Assembly: GCA_964411065.1 (NCBI GenBank)
Contig: CAYPJO010000010.1
Coordinates: 1 to 40,068, forward strand
Direction: 5' to 3'
DNA: 40,068 bases
From: DYHD01 sp964411065
Lineage (GTDB): Bacteria > Nitrospirota > Thermodesulfovibrionia > Thermodesulfovibrionales > Dissulfurispiraceae
Part shown: positions 32,805 through 40,068 of the stretch, piece after piece
Numbering within the stretch: position 1 is the stretch's first letter
Layout: every line of letters starts with the position of its first letter
Position numbers and translations under genes: made by a program
The notes under the pieces: model-generated
Database searches by the model: none
What the model was told of the DNA's origin: nothing
The model's input: only the letters and a program-made list of their open reading frames with translations

Positions 32805-33884
32805 ATGCATAAAGTTACACTTATACCAGGAGATGGAGTTGGTCCTGAGATTGCTGAAGCAGCAAAAAGAGTCCTTGAAGCAACTGGTGTACACTTTGAG
32901 TGGGATGTACAGAATGCTGGAGAAGATGTTTACAAAGTAGAAGGTACACCATTACCACAAGGGGTTATAGACTCAATTAAGAGGAATAAGGTTGCATTAA
33001 AAGGACCTGTAACTACTCCTGTTGGTAAAGGTTTCAGGAGCGTGAACGTAACATTAAGACAAGAGCTAGACCTTTATTGTTGTCTAAGACCCTGTAAAAC
33101 CTTCAAAGGCATAAATGTAAAATATAGTAATGTCGATTTAGTAGTAATCAGGGAAAATACTGAAGATCTGTACGCCGGTGTAGAATTTGAGAAAGGAAAA
33201 GAGGAGACTTCTCAGTTAATAAATCTAGTTTATTTAAGAACTGGCAAGATTATTAGATCTGATTCCGGCATAAGCCTTAAACCTATATCTTTTTTTGGAA
33301 GTGAGAGAATAGTAAGATTTGCCTTTGAATATGCACGAAGGAATAAGAGAAAAAAGGTGACGGCTGTCCATAAAGCCAACATTATGAAATATTCTGACGG
33401 ACTTTTTTTAGAGGTAGCAAGATCTGTCTCAAAGGATTATCCTGATATAGAATTCGAAGATAAGATTATTGATAATATGTGCATGCAATTGGTTCAAAAA
33501 CCTGAACTATATGATGTTTTGGTTTTACCAAACCTCTATGGTGATATCATATCTGACTTAGCAGCAGGTTTAATAGGCGGTTTAGGTCTTGCTCCAGGTG
33601 CAAATATTGGTGATGAATTCGCTATTTTTGAGGCAACTCATGGCAGTGCTCCAAAGTACAAGGGGTTAAACAAAATGAACCCTTTAGCTTTGATACTTTC
33701 CGGAGTAATGATGTTGAAGCATTTAGGAGAGGAGAAAGCTGCTGATAAACTCGAAAAAGCTGTCTCAGGTGTTATAGAAGAGGGGATTTATCTTACCTAT
33801 GATTTGAAACCTCCTGATTCTTCTTTCATAGCTTCTACCTCAGAGGTTGCCGAAGAAATCATAAGAAAATTAAATGTGGCTTGA
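32805..33884 (+). CDS. Isocitrate dehydrogenase-type beta-decarboxylating dehydrogenase
   Basis: A 359-residue enzyme of the isocitrate/isopropylmalate dehydrogenase family. The substrate loop FRSVNVTLR has Ser, Asn and Arg at the same spacing as Ser113, Asn115 and Arg119 of E. coli isocitrate dehydrogenase, and IRENTEDLYAGVEFE is also isocitrate dehydrogenase-like. Isopropylmalate dehydrogenases differ in both places. NLYGDIISDLAAGL carries the metal-binding aspartates. Cofactor preference is unclear from GSAPKYKGL. It should make 2-oxoglutarate for glutamate. The true start is the ATG at 32805 with GGGGAGA nearby; a frame from 32763 runs inside the previous gene and is not used. Homoisocitrate dehydrogenase is an alternative. 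Confidence 0.82.
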   Translation: MHKVTLIPGDGVGPEIAEAAKRVLEATGVHFEWDVQNAGEDVYKVEGTPLPQGVIDSIKRNKVALKGPVTTPVGKGFRSVNVTLRQELDLYCCLRPCKTFKGINVKYSNVDLVVIRENTEDLYAGVEFEKGKEETSQLINLVYLRTGKIIRSDSGISLKPISFFGSERIVRFAFEYARRNKRKKVTAVHKANIMKYSDGLFLEVARSVSKDYPDIEFEDKIIDNMCMQLVQKPELYDVLVLPNLYGDIISDLAAGLIGGLGLAPGANIGDEFAIFEATHGSAPKYKGLNKMNPLALILSGVMMLKHLGEEKAADKLEKAVSGVIEEGIYLTYDLKPPDSSFIASTSEVAEEIIRKLNVA

Positions 33885-35190
33885 GTTTTTTCTTATCTTA
33901 ATCTTTATTTTAGTGAACGGTTTTTTTGCTGCTTCAGAGATCGCAATTGTTAGTGTTCGAAGAAGTAGCATTAAGAAGCTAATGGAAGATGGTATAAAGC
34001 ATGCTGAACATATTAATCATCTTAAGGAACATCCTGACAGGTTTTTCGCAACCATCCAGATTGGGGTTACAGCAGCTGGAGCTATAGCTTCAGCCATAGG
34101 AGGTGCTACAGCAGTCGCAACCCTCAGCCCACTTATAAAACAAACACCTATCTCTTTGATTTCAGCTTCTGCAGATGCAATTTCTATTGGTATTGTGGTT
34201 ATAGCAATAACTTATCTCAGTCTTTTATTCGGAGAGTTGATACCAAAAACTTTAGCTATTGAATACCCTGAAAGGATTAGCATTGCAGTATCTCCTTATC
34301 TTTATAAATTTTCTAAAATTGCTAATATATTTGTAACCCTGCTAACTGCAAGTACCAATATTTTACTCAAACCCTTTGGTAAAAGGGCATATATAAAGAG
34401 AGAGTATATAACAGAGGAGGAAGTCAAGCATCTAATAGAAGAAGGTAGATCACAGGGCGTATTTGAACCTGCAGAGAAAGAACTTATCCATGGAGTGTTT
34501 GAGTTTACAGACACCTTTGTTAAAGAAATCATGGTTCCTACTCCTAAAATGGTTACTTTAAGGACGAATATGTCTTTTAATGAGATTATCTCAGTCATTT
34601 CAGAAGAGGAATTTTCACGTTATCCTATGATTGGTAAAGATATTAATGATGTTCGAGGCATCGTTCATGTTAAGGAGTTTTTTGACATACTTTTACGTAC
34701 TGATAAGGACAAGGCTGACATTAGTAAAGTCATAAAGCTTAAACCACCACTTTTTATCCCAGAAACAATGAAAATAAGTAATCTTCTTAGAGAAATGCAG
34801 AAAAGGAGATTGCACATGGCTATTGTTGTAGACGAATATGGAACAGTAACTGGTTTAGTAACATTGGAAGATATATTGGAAGAGATTGTGGGCGAAATTA
34901 GAGATGAGTATGACACAGAGAACCCAGTGATTGAATTGCCTGATAAATCTTATATAATTGATCCCTCTATCTCTATTCGTGACCTCCGTGATGATTATGG
35001 TATAGATATACCTGAATCGAATGAATATGAGACATTAGGTGGCTTTGTGTTGACTCATTTACAACGGATACCTACAATCGGTGAGACAATCGAATTTGAT
35101 AATATTAGACTCAGGGTGATCGAGATGGTTGCACAAAGATTAACAAAGATTAAATTAGAAAGAATTGACAGTGCTGAAGGTATTATATAA
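33874..35190 (+). CDS. CNNM/CBS-pair/CorC_HlyC membrane protein (divalent cation transport-like)
   Basis: A 438-residue inner-membrane protein of the family annotated as hemolysin-like or CorC/MgpA-type magnesium efflux. The N-terminal CNNM (DUF21) domain has about four hydrophobic segments, beginning WLEFFLILIFILVNGFFAASE and including LLFGELIPKTLAIEYP, a strong signature. Two CBS domains follow (about 205-330; VKEIMVPTPKMV, MAIVVDEYGTVTGLVTLED), then a C-terminal CorC_HlyC domain (NEYETLGGFVLTHLQRIPTIGE). It probably handles Mg2+ or Co2+ export; substrate unproven. The ATG overlaps the preceding gene by 11 bases. Confidence 0.9.
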   Translation: MWLEFFLILIFILVNGFFAASEIAIVSVRRSSIKKLMEDGIKHAEHINHLKEHPDRFFATIQIGVTAAGAIASAIGGATAVATLSPLIKQTPISLISASADAISIGIVVIAITYLSLLFGELIPKTLAIEYPERISIAVSPYLYKFSKIANIFVTLLTASTNILLKPFGKRAYIKREYITEEEVKHLIEEGRSQGVFEPAEKELIHGVFEFTDTFVKEIMVPTPKMVTLRTNMSFNEIISVISEEEFSRYPMIGKDINDVRGIVHVKEFFDILLRTDKDKADISKVIKLKPPLFIPETMKISNLLREMQKRRLHMAIVVDEYGTVTGLVTLEDILEEIVGEIRDEYDTENPVIELPDKSYIIDPSISIRDLRDDYGIDIPESNEYETLGGFVLTHLQRIPTIGETIEFDNIRLRVIEMVAQRLTKIKLERIDSAEGII

Positions 35191-35247
35191 TAATAGAGTA
35201 AGCTTAAAATGATAGTATCAAAATATCTAACATAGGAGGAAAAAAAT

Positions 35248-35406
35248 TTGGATAAGTGGAAATGTAGTATCTGCGGTTATATTTATGATCCTGCACAGGG
35301 GGATCCTGGTTCAGGGGTAGCACCTGGCACCCCCTTTGACAAACTACCTGATGATTGGTCATGCCCAGTCTGTGGGGCTTCTAAAGATAATTTTGAGAAG
35401 GTTTGA
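35248..35406 (+). CDS. Rubredoxin
   Basis: A 52-residue redox protein with one iron bound by four cysteines: Cys6 and Cys9 in KCSICGYIYDP and Cys39 and Cys42 in SCPVCGASKDNF. The aromatic core residues typical of rubredoxins (Trp4, Tyr11, Tyr13, Trp37) are present, as is the D-P-x-x-G-D-P pattern. The start is TTG at 35248, with AGGAGGA at 35234-35240. It probably donates electrons to oxygen- or peroxide-detoxifying enzymes or to other oxidoreductases of an anaerobe. No such partner is adjacent. A terminator follows 43 bases later. Confidence 0.93.
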   Translation: MDKWKCSICGYIYDPAQGDPGSGVAPGTPFDKLPDDWSCPVCGASKDNFEKV

Positions 35407-35449
35407 AATTGTTTTTGTTCTTTTAAGGGTTTTTCATTTCCAAAGAGTT

Positions 35450-35482
35450 AAGGGGAGGTAACTTGAAACCTCCTCTTTTTTT
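35450..35482 (+). terminator. Intrinsic terminator after rubredoxin
   Basis: AAGGGGAGGT (35450-35459) pairs with ACCTCCTCTT (35468-35477), ten pairs including one G-T wobble, around an eight-base loop, and seven T follow (35476-35482). This is a classical Rho-independent terminator for the ilv-to-rubredoxin transcript. Confidence 0.88.
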
Positions 35483-35645
35483 GAAGTTATTTACCCTAAT
35501 TCTTTTAAGCTAAACGTGATAATCCTAATTAGGTGCTATATATCGATTACTCTTGAATAGGCAAATTAAGATTGCAATTTAAAGGTTTTACTCAAGACAG
35601 AACAATCAACTATTTATGATTGACAAGGGGAGGCACAAAATTTTA

Positions 35646-35814
35646 GGCCCTGCGGCAAGGAAGAATAGCCTTAGGAGATCGACCAAAACCTTTAAGGATA
35701 CCCTTTCTTTGTCAGGGTAAATCGGCACTGCTGATAAGATTAGGGAATCAGTATCTCAAATATTTGCTACTAAATACAATCCACAAAGGCAGAGAAATTA
35801 CTTTTGAAGAGTAG
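35646..35814 (+). pseudogene. Possible protein remnant between terminator and lipid kinase
   Basis: The 490-base gap 35483-35969 has no intact gene. One plus frame is open for about 55 codons, ending in a TAG at 35812-35814, and reads ALRQGRIALGDRPKPLRIPF and then GKSALLIRLGNQYLKYLLLN with HKGREITFEE. The piece RLGNQYLKYLLLN resembles the G-N-x-Y-L-R-x-L-L motif found near the C terminus of IS110-type transposases, so it might be an insertion sequence tail. There is no start codon or ribosome binding site at a sensible place, and the match rests on a short motif, so this is tentative. A hairpin follows. Confidence 0.25.
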
Positions 35815-35840
35815 TATATGGTATGATATACTACTCTTTT
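35807..35840. terminator. Perfect 13-pair inverted repeat, terminator-like
   Basis: AAGAGTAGTATAT (35807-35819) and ATATACTACTCTT (35826-35838) are perfect complements around a six-base loop (GGTATG), followed by TTG on plus and, because of symmetry, flanked by AAAAG-like sequence on minus. It could terminate transcripts from either side. No gene directly upstream needs it, other than the possible remnant. Confidence 0.55.
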
Positions 35841-35969
35841 GTCTCTATGAAAAAAAACTAAAAATGAACAGAATGTCAAGAAAAGAGATAAAGGGCAAAG
35901 CAAAATAATTCTTTCATTAATACAGAGGGAATATAATTTTTAGTTAAAATTCATTACAGGTTAGAAGAC

Positions 35970-36926
35970 TTGTTTGAAAAGATCATTATAATTGGAAATC
36001 CCATTGCTGGCGGTTATGCATTAAGGAAAATTTATAAAGCTTTTAGAATCTTTAAAAAAAAAGGCTTTGATACCACACTATTTCTTACTAAGAATAAAGG
36101 GGATGCTGAGGCTTTTGCAAGGGATAATAGGGATAGAACCTCTACCCTTTTTGTTGTTGCAGGGGGAGATGGAACATATAATGAGGTTGCAAATGGCCTT
36201 GTAAGCTCAAATACTCCTATGGCTACTTTGCCTGTTGGCACGACCTCTGTTCTTGCAAAGGAATTAAAAATGCCAAACAGCATAGCTAAAGCAATAGACT
36301 TCATTTTGTCTGGTACTATTAAATCAGCCCATCTTGGAAGAATCACCTTTATGAAGGAGCATAAAGATCCAAGATTTTTTCTCCTTATGGCTGGCATTGG
36401 TTTTGATGGGGAGGCCGTTTTTGGAGTTAATAGAAAGATTAAAAGATATTTCGGCAAATTGGGATATATAACGAGTGGTTTGAAGGTTTTATGCAATTAT
36501 AATCCCGAACCTTTTAAAGTCATTGTTTACGATACAGAAATTATAAAGACAGGAGACTCCTTAGAAATTGAAAAGATGGAATTTGTTGATGAAAAGAAGA
36601 TCTCTCTAAAAGGCTATTTTTCTGTTGTTGGCAAGTCCGCTTGTTACGGAGGCAACTTTAAATTTACACCTCATGCAAAGCTCACAGATGAGACCTTCTA
36701 TATTTTTATTGCCCATAGAAAGAGTCGATTTAGTATATTAAAGTATTTCATCGGTATGGCTTTAAAAAAACATCTTAATTTTAGAGATATAAGTTACATG
36801 AGGGCAAAAAAAGTAGAAATCTGGGGGCATTCAAAGGTTCAGATTGATGGAGATTATGTAGGCACTACCCCATTGAGGATCGAGGTAGTGCCTAACTCAT
36901 TAAGGTTAGTAGTTAAAGACTACTGA
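35970..36926 (+). CDS. Diacylglycerol kinase-family lipid kinase (YegS/BmrU-like)
   Basis: A 318-residue lipid kinase with the DAGK catalytic domain. It shows GNPIAGG near residue 9, the nucleotide loop VAGGDGTYNEVANGL near residue 64, PVGTTSVLAKEL and AGIGFDGEAVF, then the C-terminal part with VQIDGDYVGTTPLRIEV, where the D-G-D motif is typical. It probably phosphorylates diacylglycerol or a related lipid. The start is TTG at 35970; no in-frame ATG lies at a conserved position, and the ribosome binding site is weak. The 3' end overlaps the convergent porB by seven bases. Confidence 0.88.
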   Translation: MFEKIIIIGNPIAGGYALRKIYKAFRIFKKKGFDTTLFLTKNKGDAEAFARDNRDRTSTLFVVAGGDGTYNEVANGLVSSNTPMATLPVGTTSVLAKELKMPNSIAKAIDFILSGTIKSAHLGRITFMKEHKDPRFFLLMAGIGFDGEAVFGVNRKIKRYFGKLGYITSGLKVLCNYNPEPFKVIVYDTEIIKTGDSLEIEKMEFVDEKKISLKGYFSVVGKSACYGGNFKFTPHAKLTDETFYIFIAHRKSRFSILKYFIGMALKKHLNFRDISYMRAKKVEIWGHSKVQIDGDYVGTTPLRIEVVPNSLRLVVKDY

Positions 36927-37891
36927 ACTTCCTCAGTTTTTTCTTCTTTTTGATCCCCTGCAAAACAAGCTTCTTCTTTCAAAAGCCTTTCCCAGTATCT
37001 ATCTACATCTTCTTGAGCTCTTTTTAGTAACCATTCATTCTGAGGAGAAAAGAGATGCTTAAATCTTCCCTGTGGTTTAAGGAATTCTTCCAACGGTTTT
37101 TTCTCTTTTGGTTTTACGGTTACTCTTAGAATACCATTCTCAATCTCATAAAGAGGCCAGTAACAGGTCTCAACTGCAAGTCTACTTAGCAAAACTGCAT
37201 CATCATTTCTGGATCTCCAGCCCCTATTGCAAGGAGCGAGTATATTCATGAATTTTGGACCTTTAATTTCGAGAGCCTTTCTAACTTTCCTCATAAGGTC
37301 TGACCAATGACTGATTGCAGCCTGTGCTACATAGGGGATTCCATGATCAGCCATGATTTTAGTCAGGTCTTTTCTTTGTTGTAATTTGCCAGGTATCACC
37401 GTTCCAGCCGGACAAGTTGTGGTATCGGCACCAAGAGGTGTTGCACTGGAACGCTGAATACCTGTGTTCATGTAAGCTCCATTGTCGTAACATATATAAA
37501 GCATGTCATGCTGGCGTTCCATGGCGCCTGAAAGGCTCTGGAAACCAATATCGTATGTTCCACCATCGCCGCAGAATGTGATAAATTTTATTTCATCAGT
37601 GAATTTGCCTTTCTTTTTTAAGACTCTATACATAGTTTCAATACCCGAAAGAGTTGCTGCTGCGTTCTCAAAGGCACTATGTATCCAGGGTATCTTCCAG
37701 GCAGTATAGTATGAAATACAAGAGGAGACCTCAAGGCACCCTGTGGAAGAACAGGCTATAACAGGATACTCTGAGGCAAGCAGAACCATCTTAACGACGA
37801 TAGGTGCCCCACATCCTGAGCACATCCTATGGCCTGGTGCAAAAAGTATCTCTTTTTTAGAAAGCTCTTTTAAGCTTAATGGTGTAGCCAT
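36920..37891 (-). CDS. porB: Pyruvate:ferredoxin oxidoreductase beta subunit
   Basis: Thiamin-diphosphate subunit of a four-subunit 2-oxoacid:ferredoxin oxidoreductase, most likely for pyruvate. The [4Fe-4S] ligands are Cys24 and Cys27 (MCSGCGAP), Cys52 (SSTGCLEV) and a Cys in ILAPCNRGW, with the same spacing as the matching part of the single-chain enzyme. The ThDP motif is CGDGGTYDIGFQSLSGA near residue 108. At 323 residues it is typical. It is the last gene of porC-porD-porA-porB, one base after porA. Its stop overlaps the lipid kinase gene, which runs the other way. 2-oxoisovalerate is a less likely substrate. Confidence 0.92.
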   Translation of the reverse strand: MATPLSLKELSKKEILFAPGHRMCSGCGAPIVVKMVLLASEYPVIACSSTGCLEVSSCISYYTAWKIPWIHSAFENAAATLSGIETMYRVLKKKGKFTDEIKFITFCGDGGTYDIGFQSLSGAMERQHDMLYICYDNGAYMNTGIQRSSATPLGADTTTCPAGTVIPGKLQQRKDLTKIMADHGIPYVAQAAISHWSDLMRKVRKALEIKGPKFMNILAPCNRGWRSRNDDAVLLSRLAVETCYWPLYEIENGILRVTVKPKEKKPLEEFLKPQGRFKHLFSPQNEWLLKRAQEDVDRYWERLLKEEACFAGDQKEEKTEEVQ

Positions 37892-37892
37892 T

Positions 37893-39071
37893 CTATTCCC
37901 TCACTCCAATATATTCTTTGTAGGTTTTTACTTTACCAGTTTTTGCGATCTCAATGAGTTCATTTATAACAAGCCTTGCATGTTCAGGCATATAATCTCT
38001 TCCGCCTAAGCCGTAAATTTTATTTATTAAAATAGGTTTTTTATCATAATGATATAGGCTGGCTGCCACTTCGCTATAAAGAGGTGCAAAAGCTCCAAAA
38101 GAATCGCAGCGATCGAGAACGCATAAACACTTAAGGTGTTTTAGTGCTTCTCCTACTTCATCATATGGGAAGGGCCTAAACAGCCTTGGCTTTAATAAAC
38201 CTACTTTAATGCCCTTTTGCCTGAATTCATCAATAACATCTTTTGTTGTTCCAGCTGCAGAGTTGAGTATGACAACGCCTATTTCTGCATCTTCTAATCT
38301 GTAAGTTTCAAATATACCATATTTTCTACCACTTATTTTTGCAAAATCCTCCGCTACTTTAAGCACAACAGCTTTTACCTTTGACATTGCTTCGTGTTGC
38401 ATCCTTTTATATTCCATATATGAATCTGGTAAGACAAGGGGTCCATAGCTTTTGGGATTTTTAATATCTAAGAGAGGATTCATTGGTTTATACTCACCAA
38501 CAAAGTTTCGTACTATTTCATCATCAAGAAATTCGACTCGCTCAATGGAATGGCTTATTATAAAGCCATCCAAGCAAACCATTACGGGTAGTCTTATCTC
38601 CATATCTTCGCCAATTGGAAAGGCCTGAATCGTGTTATCATAAGCCTCTTGGGCATTCTCCGACCACAGCTGTATCCATCCCGAATCTCTTGCTCCCATA
38701 GCGTCAGAGTGGTCACCATGTATGTTTAAGGGAGCAGAGAGGGATCTATTCACAACAGGCATCAAGATTGGCAACCTCATTCCTGATGCTACAAAGAGCA
38801 TTTCCCACATTAGAGCGAGGCCAGGTCCTGAAGTTGCAGTTACTACCCTACCGCCTGCTGCAGCAGCACCAATACAAGCACTCATTGCGCTATGCTCACT
38901 CTCTACAAGAATTACCTCTGTATCAACTAATCCATCGGATACGAAACTTGTAAATCTTTGCATAAGATCGGTTTGGGGTGTTATTGGATAGGCAGCACAA
39001 ACATCTGGATTTATCTGCCTTAAAGCATTTGCAACCGCTTCATTTCCTGTAACTGCATAAACATTAGGCAT
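37893..39071 (-). CDS. porA: Pyruvate:ferredoxin oxidoreductase alpha subunit
   Basis: Carries the substrate-binding part of the active site. The N-terminal motif AAYPITPQTDLMQRF has the threonine that contacts the 2-oxoacid, and ESEHSAMSACIGAAAAG with the catalytic glutamate and ATSGPGLALMWEML follow. The C-terminal domain (VGLLKPRLFRPFP, VLDRCDSFG) is complete. The length is 392 residues, usual for separate alpha subunits. It follows porD directly. In this organism the enzyme should reduce acetyl-CoA plus CO2 to pyruvate with low-potential ferredoxin, or run the other way. Confidence 0.93.
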   Translation of the reverse strand: MPNVYAVTGNEAVANALRQINPDVCAAYPITPQTDLMQRFTSFVSDGLVDTEVILVESEHSAMSACIGAAAAGGRVVTATSGPGLALMWEMLFVASGMRLPILMPVVNRSLSAPLNIHGDHSDAMGARDSGWIQLWSENAQEAYDNTIQAFPIGEDMEIRLPVMVCLDGFIISHSIERVEFLDDEIVRNFVGEYKPMNPLLDIKNPKSYGPLVLPDSYMEYKRMQHEAMSKVKAVVLKVAEDFAKISGRKYGIFETYRLEDAEIGVVILNSAAGTTKDVIDEFRQKGIKVGLLKPRLFRPFPYDEVGEALKHLKCLCVLDRCDSFGAFAPLYSEVAASLYHYDKKPILINKIYGLGGRDYMPEHARLVINELIEIAKTGKVKTYKEYIGVRE

Positions 39072-39365
39072 CTATTTCCCCTCCTCTTCCATTACAATTG
39101 CCTTTTTGCCTTTTTTGCCAGGGCATTCTAAAGCACATATGCCACAACCTTTACAATATTCATAATCAAAATCTTCCCTTTTGCCATCTCTGACCTTCAC
39201 TGCCATATCGGGGCAATAGAGCCAGCAAAAAAGACATTGTATACAATTTTCTTTAATCCATACAGGCTTATAAGCTCTCCATGAGCCTGTTTTAAAATTC
39301 ATCGAATTTCCAGGCTCTAAAATCACAGCGCCTGGAGTCATCTCTTTCCAACCTTTAAGTTTCAT
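39072..39365 (-). CDS. porD: Pyruvate:ferredoxin oxidoreductase delta subunit (ferredoxin-like)
   Basis: A 97-residue electron-transfer subunit with two [4Fe-4S] sites: CIQCLFCWLYCP and CKGCGICALECP. It takes electrons from the ThDP site toward external ferredoxin. The N-terminal segment (GAVILEPGNSMNFKTGSWRA, in outline) is typical of delta subunits. Its start overlaps the porC stop by four bases, and it sits between the gamma and alpha genes, the common order in archaeal-type Por operons, which many bacteria also have. Confidence 0.93.
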   Translation of the reverse strand: MKLKGWKEMTPGAVILEPGNSMNFKTGSWRAYKPVWIKENCIQCLFCWLYCPDMAVKVRDGKREDFDYEYCKGCGICALECPGKKGKKAIVMEEEGK

Positions 39366-39937
39366 CCTTCCCTTACCTCCTCAAAACCTCTTTTAGTAGC
39401 CTCAAGATTGCCATCGATTATTTTTTGTGAGAACTTTTTCCCAAAACTCTTTTTAACATCCTCTAAAATAGTTTCTAAGGATACGACTCCGCTAACCTTT
39501 GCTAACGCACCTACTAATGAAGAATTAGGCAATGGTCTACCAAATGACTCTATTGCAATCTTTGTGGCATCCACTACAAAGACCTTCTGAGTGTCTTTAA
39601 CTTTAAGCTTTTTTCTGATGGTTGCTGGATCTTTTGATGAATTCACAAGGAAAATTGCATTATCAGGAGTCCCTTCAGTTACGTCGATGGTATCAAGCAA
39701 GGTAGGATCGGCAACAACAACGATACTTGGATTTAACACTGGGCAATGCATACGTAACTCCTTAGAACTAATTCTATTGTATGCTCTAAGAGGAGCACCT
39801 GCTCTTTCAGGTCCATATTCAGGGAATGCTTGAACGTGCCTTCCGCCACTTAGGCAAGCATCAGCAAAGACTTTAGCAGCTGTAACAGTTCCCTGCCCAC
39901 CTCTTCCATGCCATCTGATCTCTAAGATATCAGACAT
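39362..39937 (-). CDS. porC: Pyruvate:ferredoxin oxidoreductase gamma subunit
   Basis: First gene of the por operon. The N-terminal EIRWHGRGGQGTVTAAKVFA is the hallmark of gamma subunits, followed by FPEYGPERAGAPLRAYNRIS. At 191 residues it is the normal size. The gamma subunit closes the CoA-binding region. GGAGG lies a few bases upstream of the ATG at 39937, and a good promoter match lies 40 to 65 bases upstream. Confidence 0.94.
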   Translation of the reverse strand: MSDILEIRWHGRGGQGTVTAAKVFADACLSGGRHVQAFPEYGPERAGAPLRAYNRISSKELRMHCPVLNPSIVVVADPTLLDTIDVTEGTPDNAIFLVNSSKDPATIRKKLKVKDTQKVFVVDATKIAIESFGRPLPNSSLVGALAKVSGVVSLETILEDVKKSFGKKFSQKIIDGNLEATKRGFEEVREG

Positions 39938-39973
39938 CTTTACCTCCGTAGCTATTTATTAATTAAAGATAAT

Positions 39974-40002
39974 ATTTTAAAATTAAAAGCACTTTTTTTC
40001 AA
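39974..40002 (-). promoter_or_regulatory. Candidate sigma-70-type promoter for porCDAB
   Basis: On the minus strand TTGAAA (40002-39997) and TAAAAT (39979-39974) are exactly 17 bases apart, about 37 bases before the porC ATG. A TTGACA also lies further upstream (around 40026 to 40021) but lacks a well-placed -10. The AT-rich spacer makes false matches possible. Confidence 0.45.
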
Positions 40003-40068
40003 TTTGTATTTTATCGGTAATGTCAATACTTCTGTGTAAATTCCTTTAATGGTTTTCTTCCCCATTGC

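Noticed and set aside
32805..33884. 3-isopropylmalate dehydrogenase (LeuB)
   Set aside because: The S-x-N-x3-R substrate loop and the RENTEDLYAG block match isocitrate dehydrogenases rather than LeuB.
35600..35800. Cyclic-di-GMP, cobalamin or molybdenum-cofactor riboswitch
   Set aside because: The conserved cores of these classes are not present; only short local stems are seen.
1..40068. CRISPR arrays, prophage genes, intact insertion sequences, rRNA genes
   Set aside because: No regularly spaced repeats, phage structural genes, intact transposases or rRNA sequence were seen.

Overview
This AT-rich window comes from a strictly anaerobic bacterium that uses the bacterial type of Wood-Ljungdahl (reductive acetyl-CoA) pathway. 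The evidence is a complete carbonyl-branch set (acsE, acsD, acsC, acsB, and CO dehydrogenase acsA/cooS), a four-subunit pyruvate-type ferredoxin oxidoreductase, a rubredoxin, and many iron-sulfur proteins. Acetyl-CoA synthase is the long bacterial form and AcsE is present, so this is not an archaeal cluster. I cannot fix the phylum from the sequence alone; a thermodesulfobacterial/nitrospirotal lineage or a candidate phylum with this pathway would fit.

Layout. Positions 1-5900 hold nadA and a MidA-type methyltransferase on plus, a 750-base gene-free stretch that looks like decayed coding DNA, then uspA, a sugar-nucleotide epimerase and der on minus. Positions 6000-18990 form the core of the window on plus: a promoter, acsE-acsD-acsC-acsB-acsA, a strong intercistronic hairpin, then nuoE-like, nuoF-like, an unusual 202-residue iron-sulfur protein and a nuoG-like gene, closed by a clear terminator. 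Positions 19000-20870 carry hisG and a class-2-type O-methyltransferase. Positions 20900-29050 are a minus-strand housekeeping block: DUF6485, a zinc-dependent phospholipase C-like protein, pepA, pth, rplY, prs, tRNA-Gln(UUG), ispE, a TPR protein and tsaC. Positions 29200-35490 run on plus: ilvB, ilvN, a DRE-TIM acyl-CoA condensing enzyme, isocitrate dehydrogenase, a CNNM/CBS/CorC membrane protein and a TTG-started rubredoxin. After another apparently decayed gap comes a lipid kinase, convergent with a minus-strand porCDAB operon at the window end.

How the genes fit together. CODH/ACS makes acetyl-CoA from CO2 and a methyl group delivered by AcsE through the corrinoid protein AcsCD. The Por enzyme interconverts acetyl-CoA and pyruvate. 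IlvBN draws pyruvate to branched-chain amino acids. The DRE-TIM synthase with isocitrate dehydrogenase could take acetyl-CoA plus oxaloacetate to 2-oxoglutarate, if the synthase is a citrate synthase. The NuoEFG-like genes look like a soluble NADH-linked electron module tied to the acs genes.

The most interesting element is that module (13773-18922). It has NADH/FMN and iron-sulfur parts but no recognisable terminal catalytic subunit: the NuoG-like protein has neither an H-cluster nor a formate dehydrogenase active site, and an extra small protein repeats the iron-sulfur tail of NuoF fused to a two-cluster ferredoxin. Two gene-free stretches with protein-like but interrupted frames may be remnants of mobile or lost genes.
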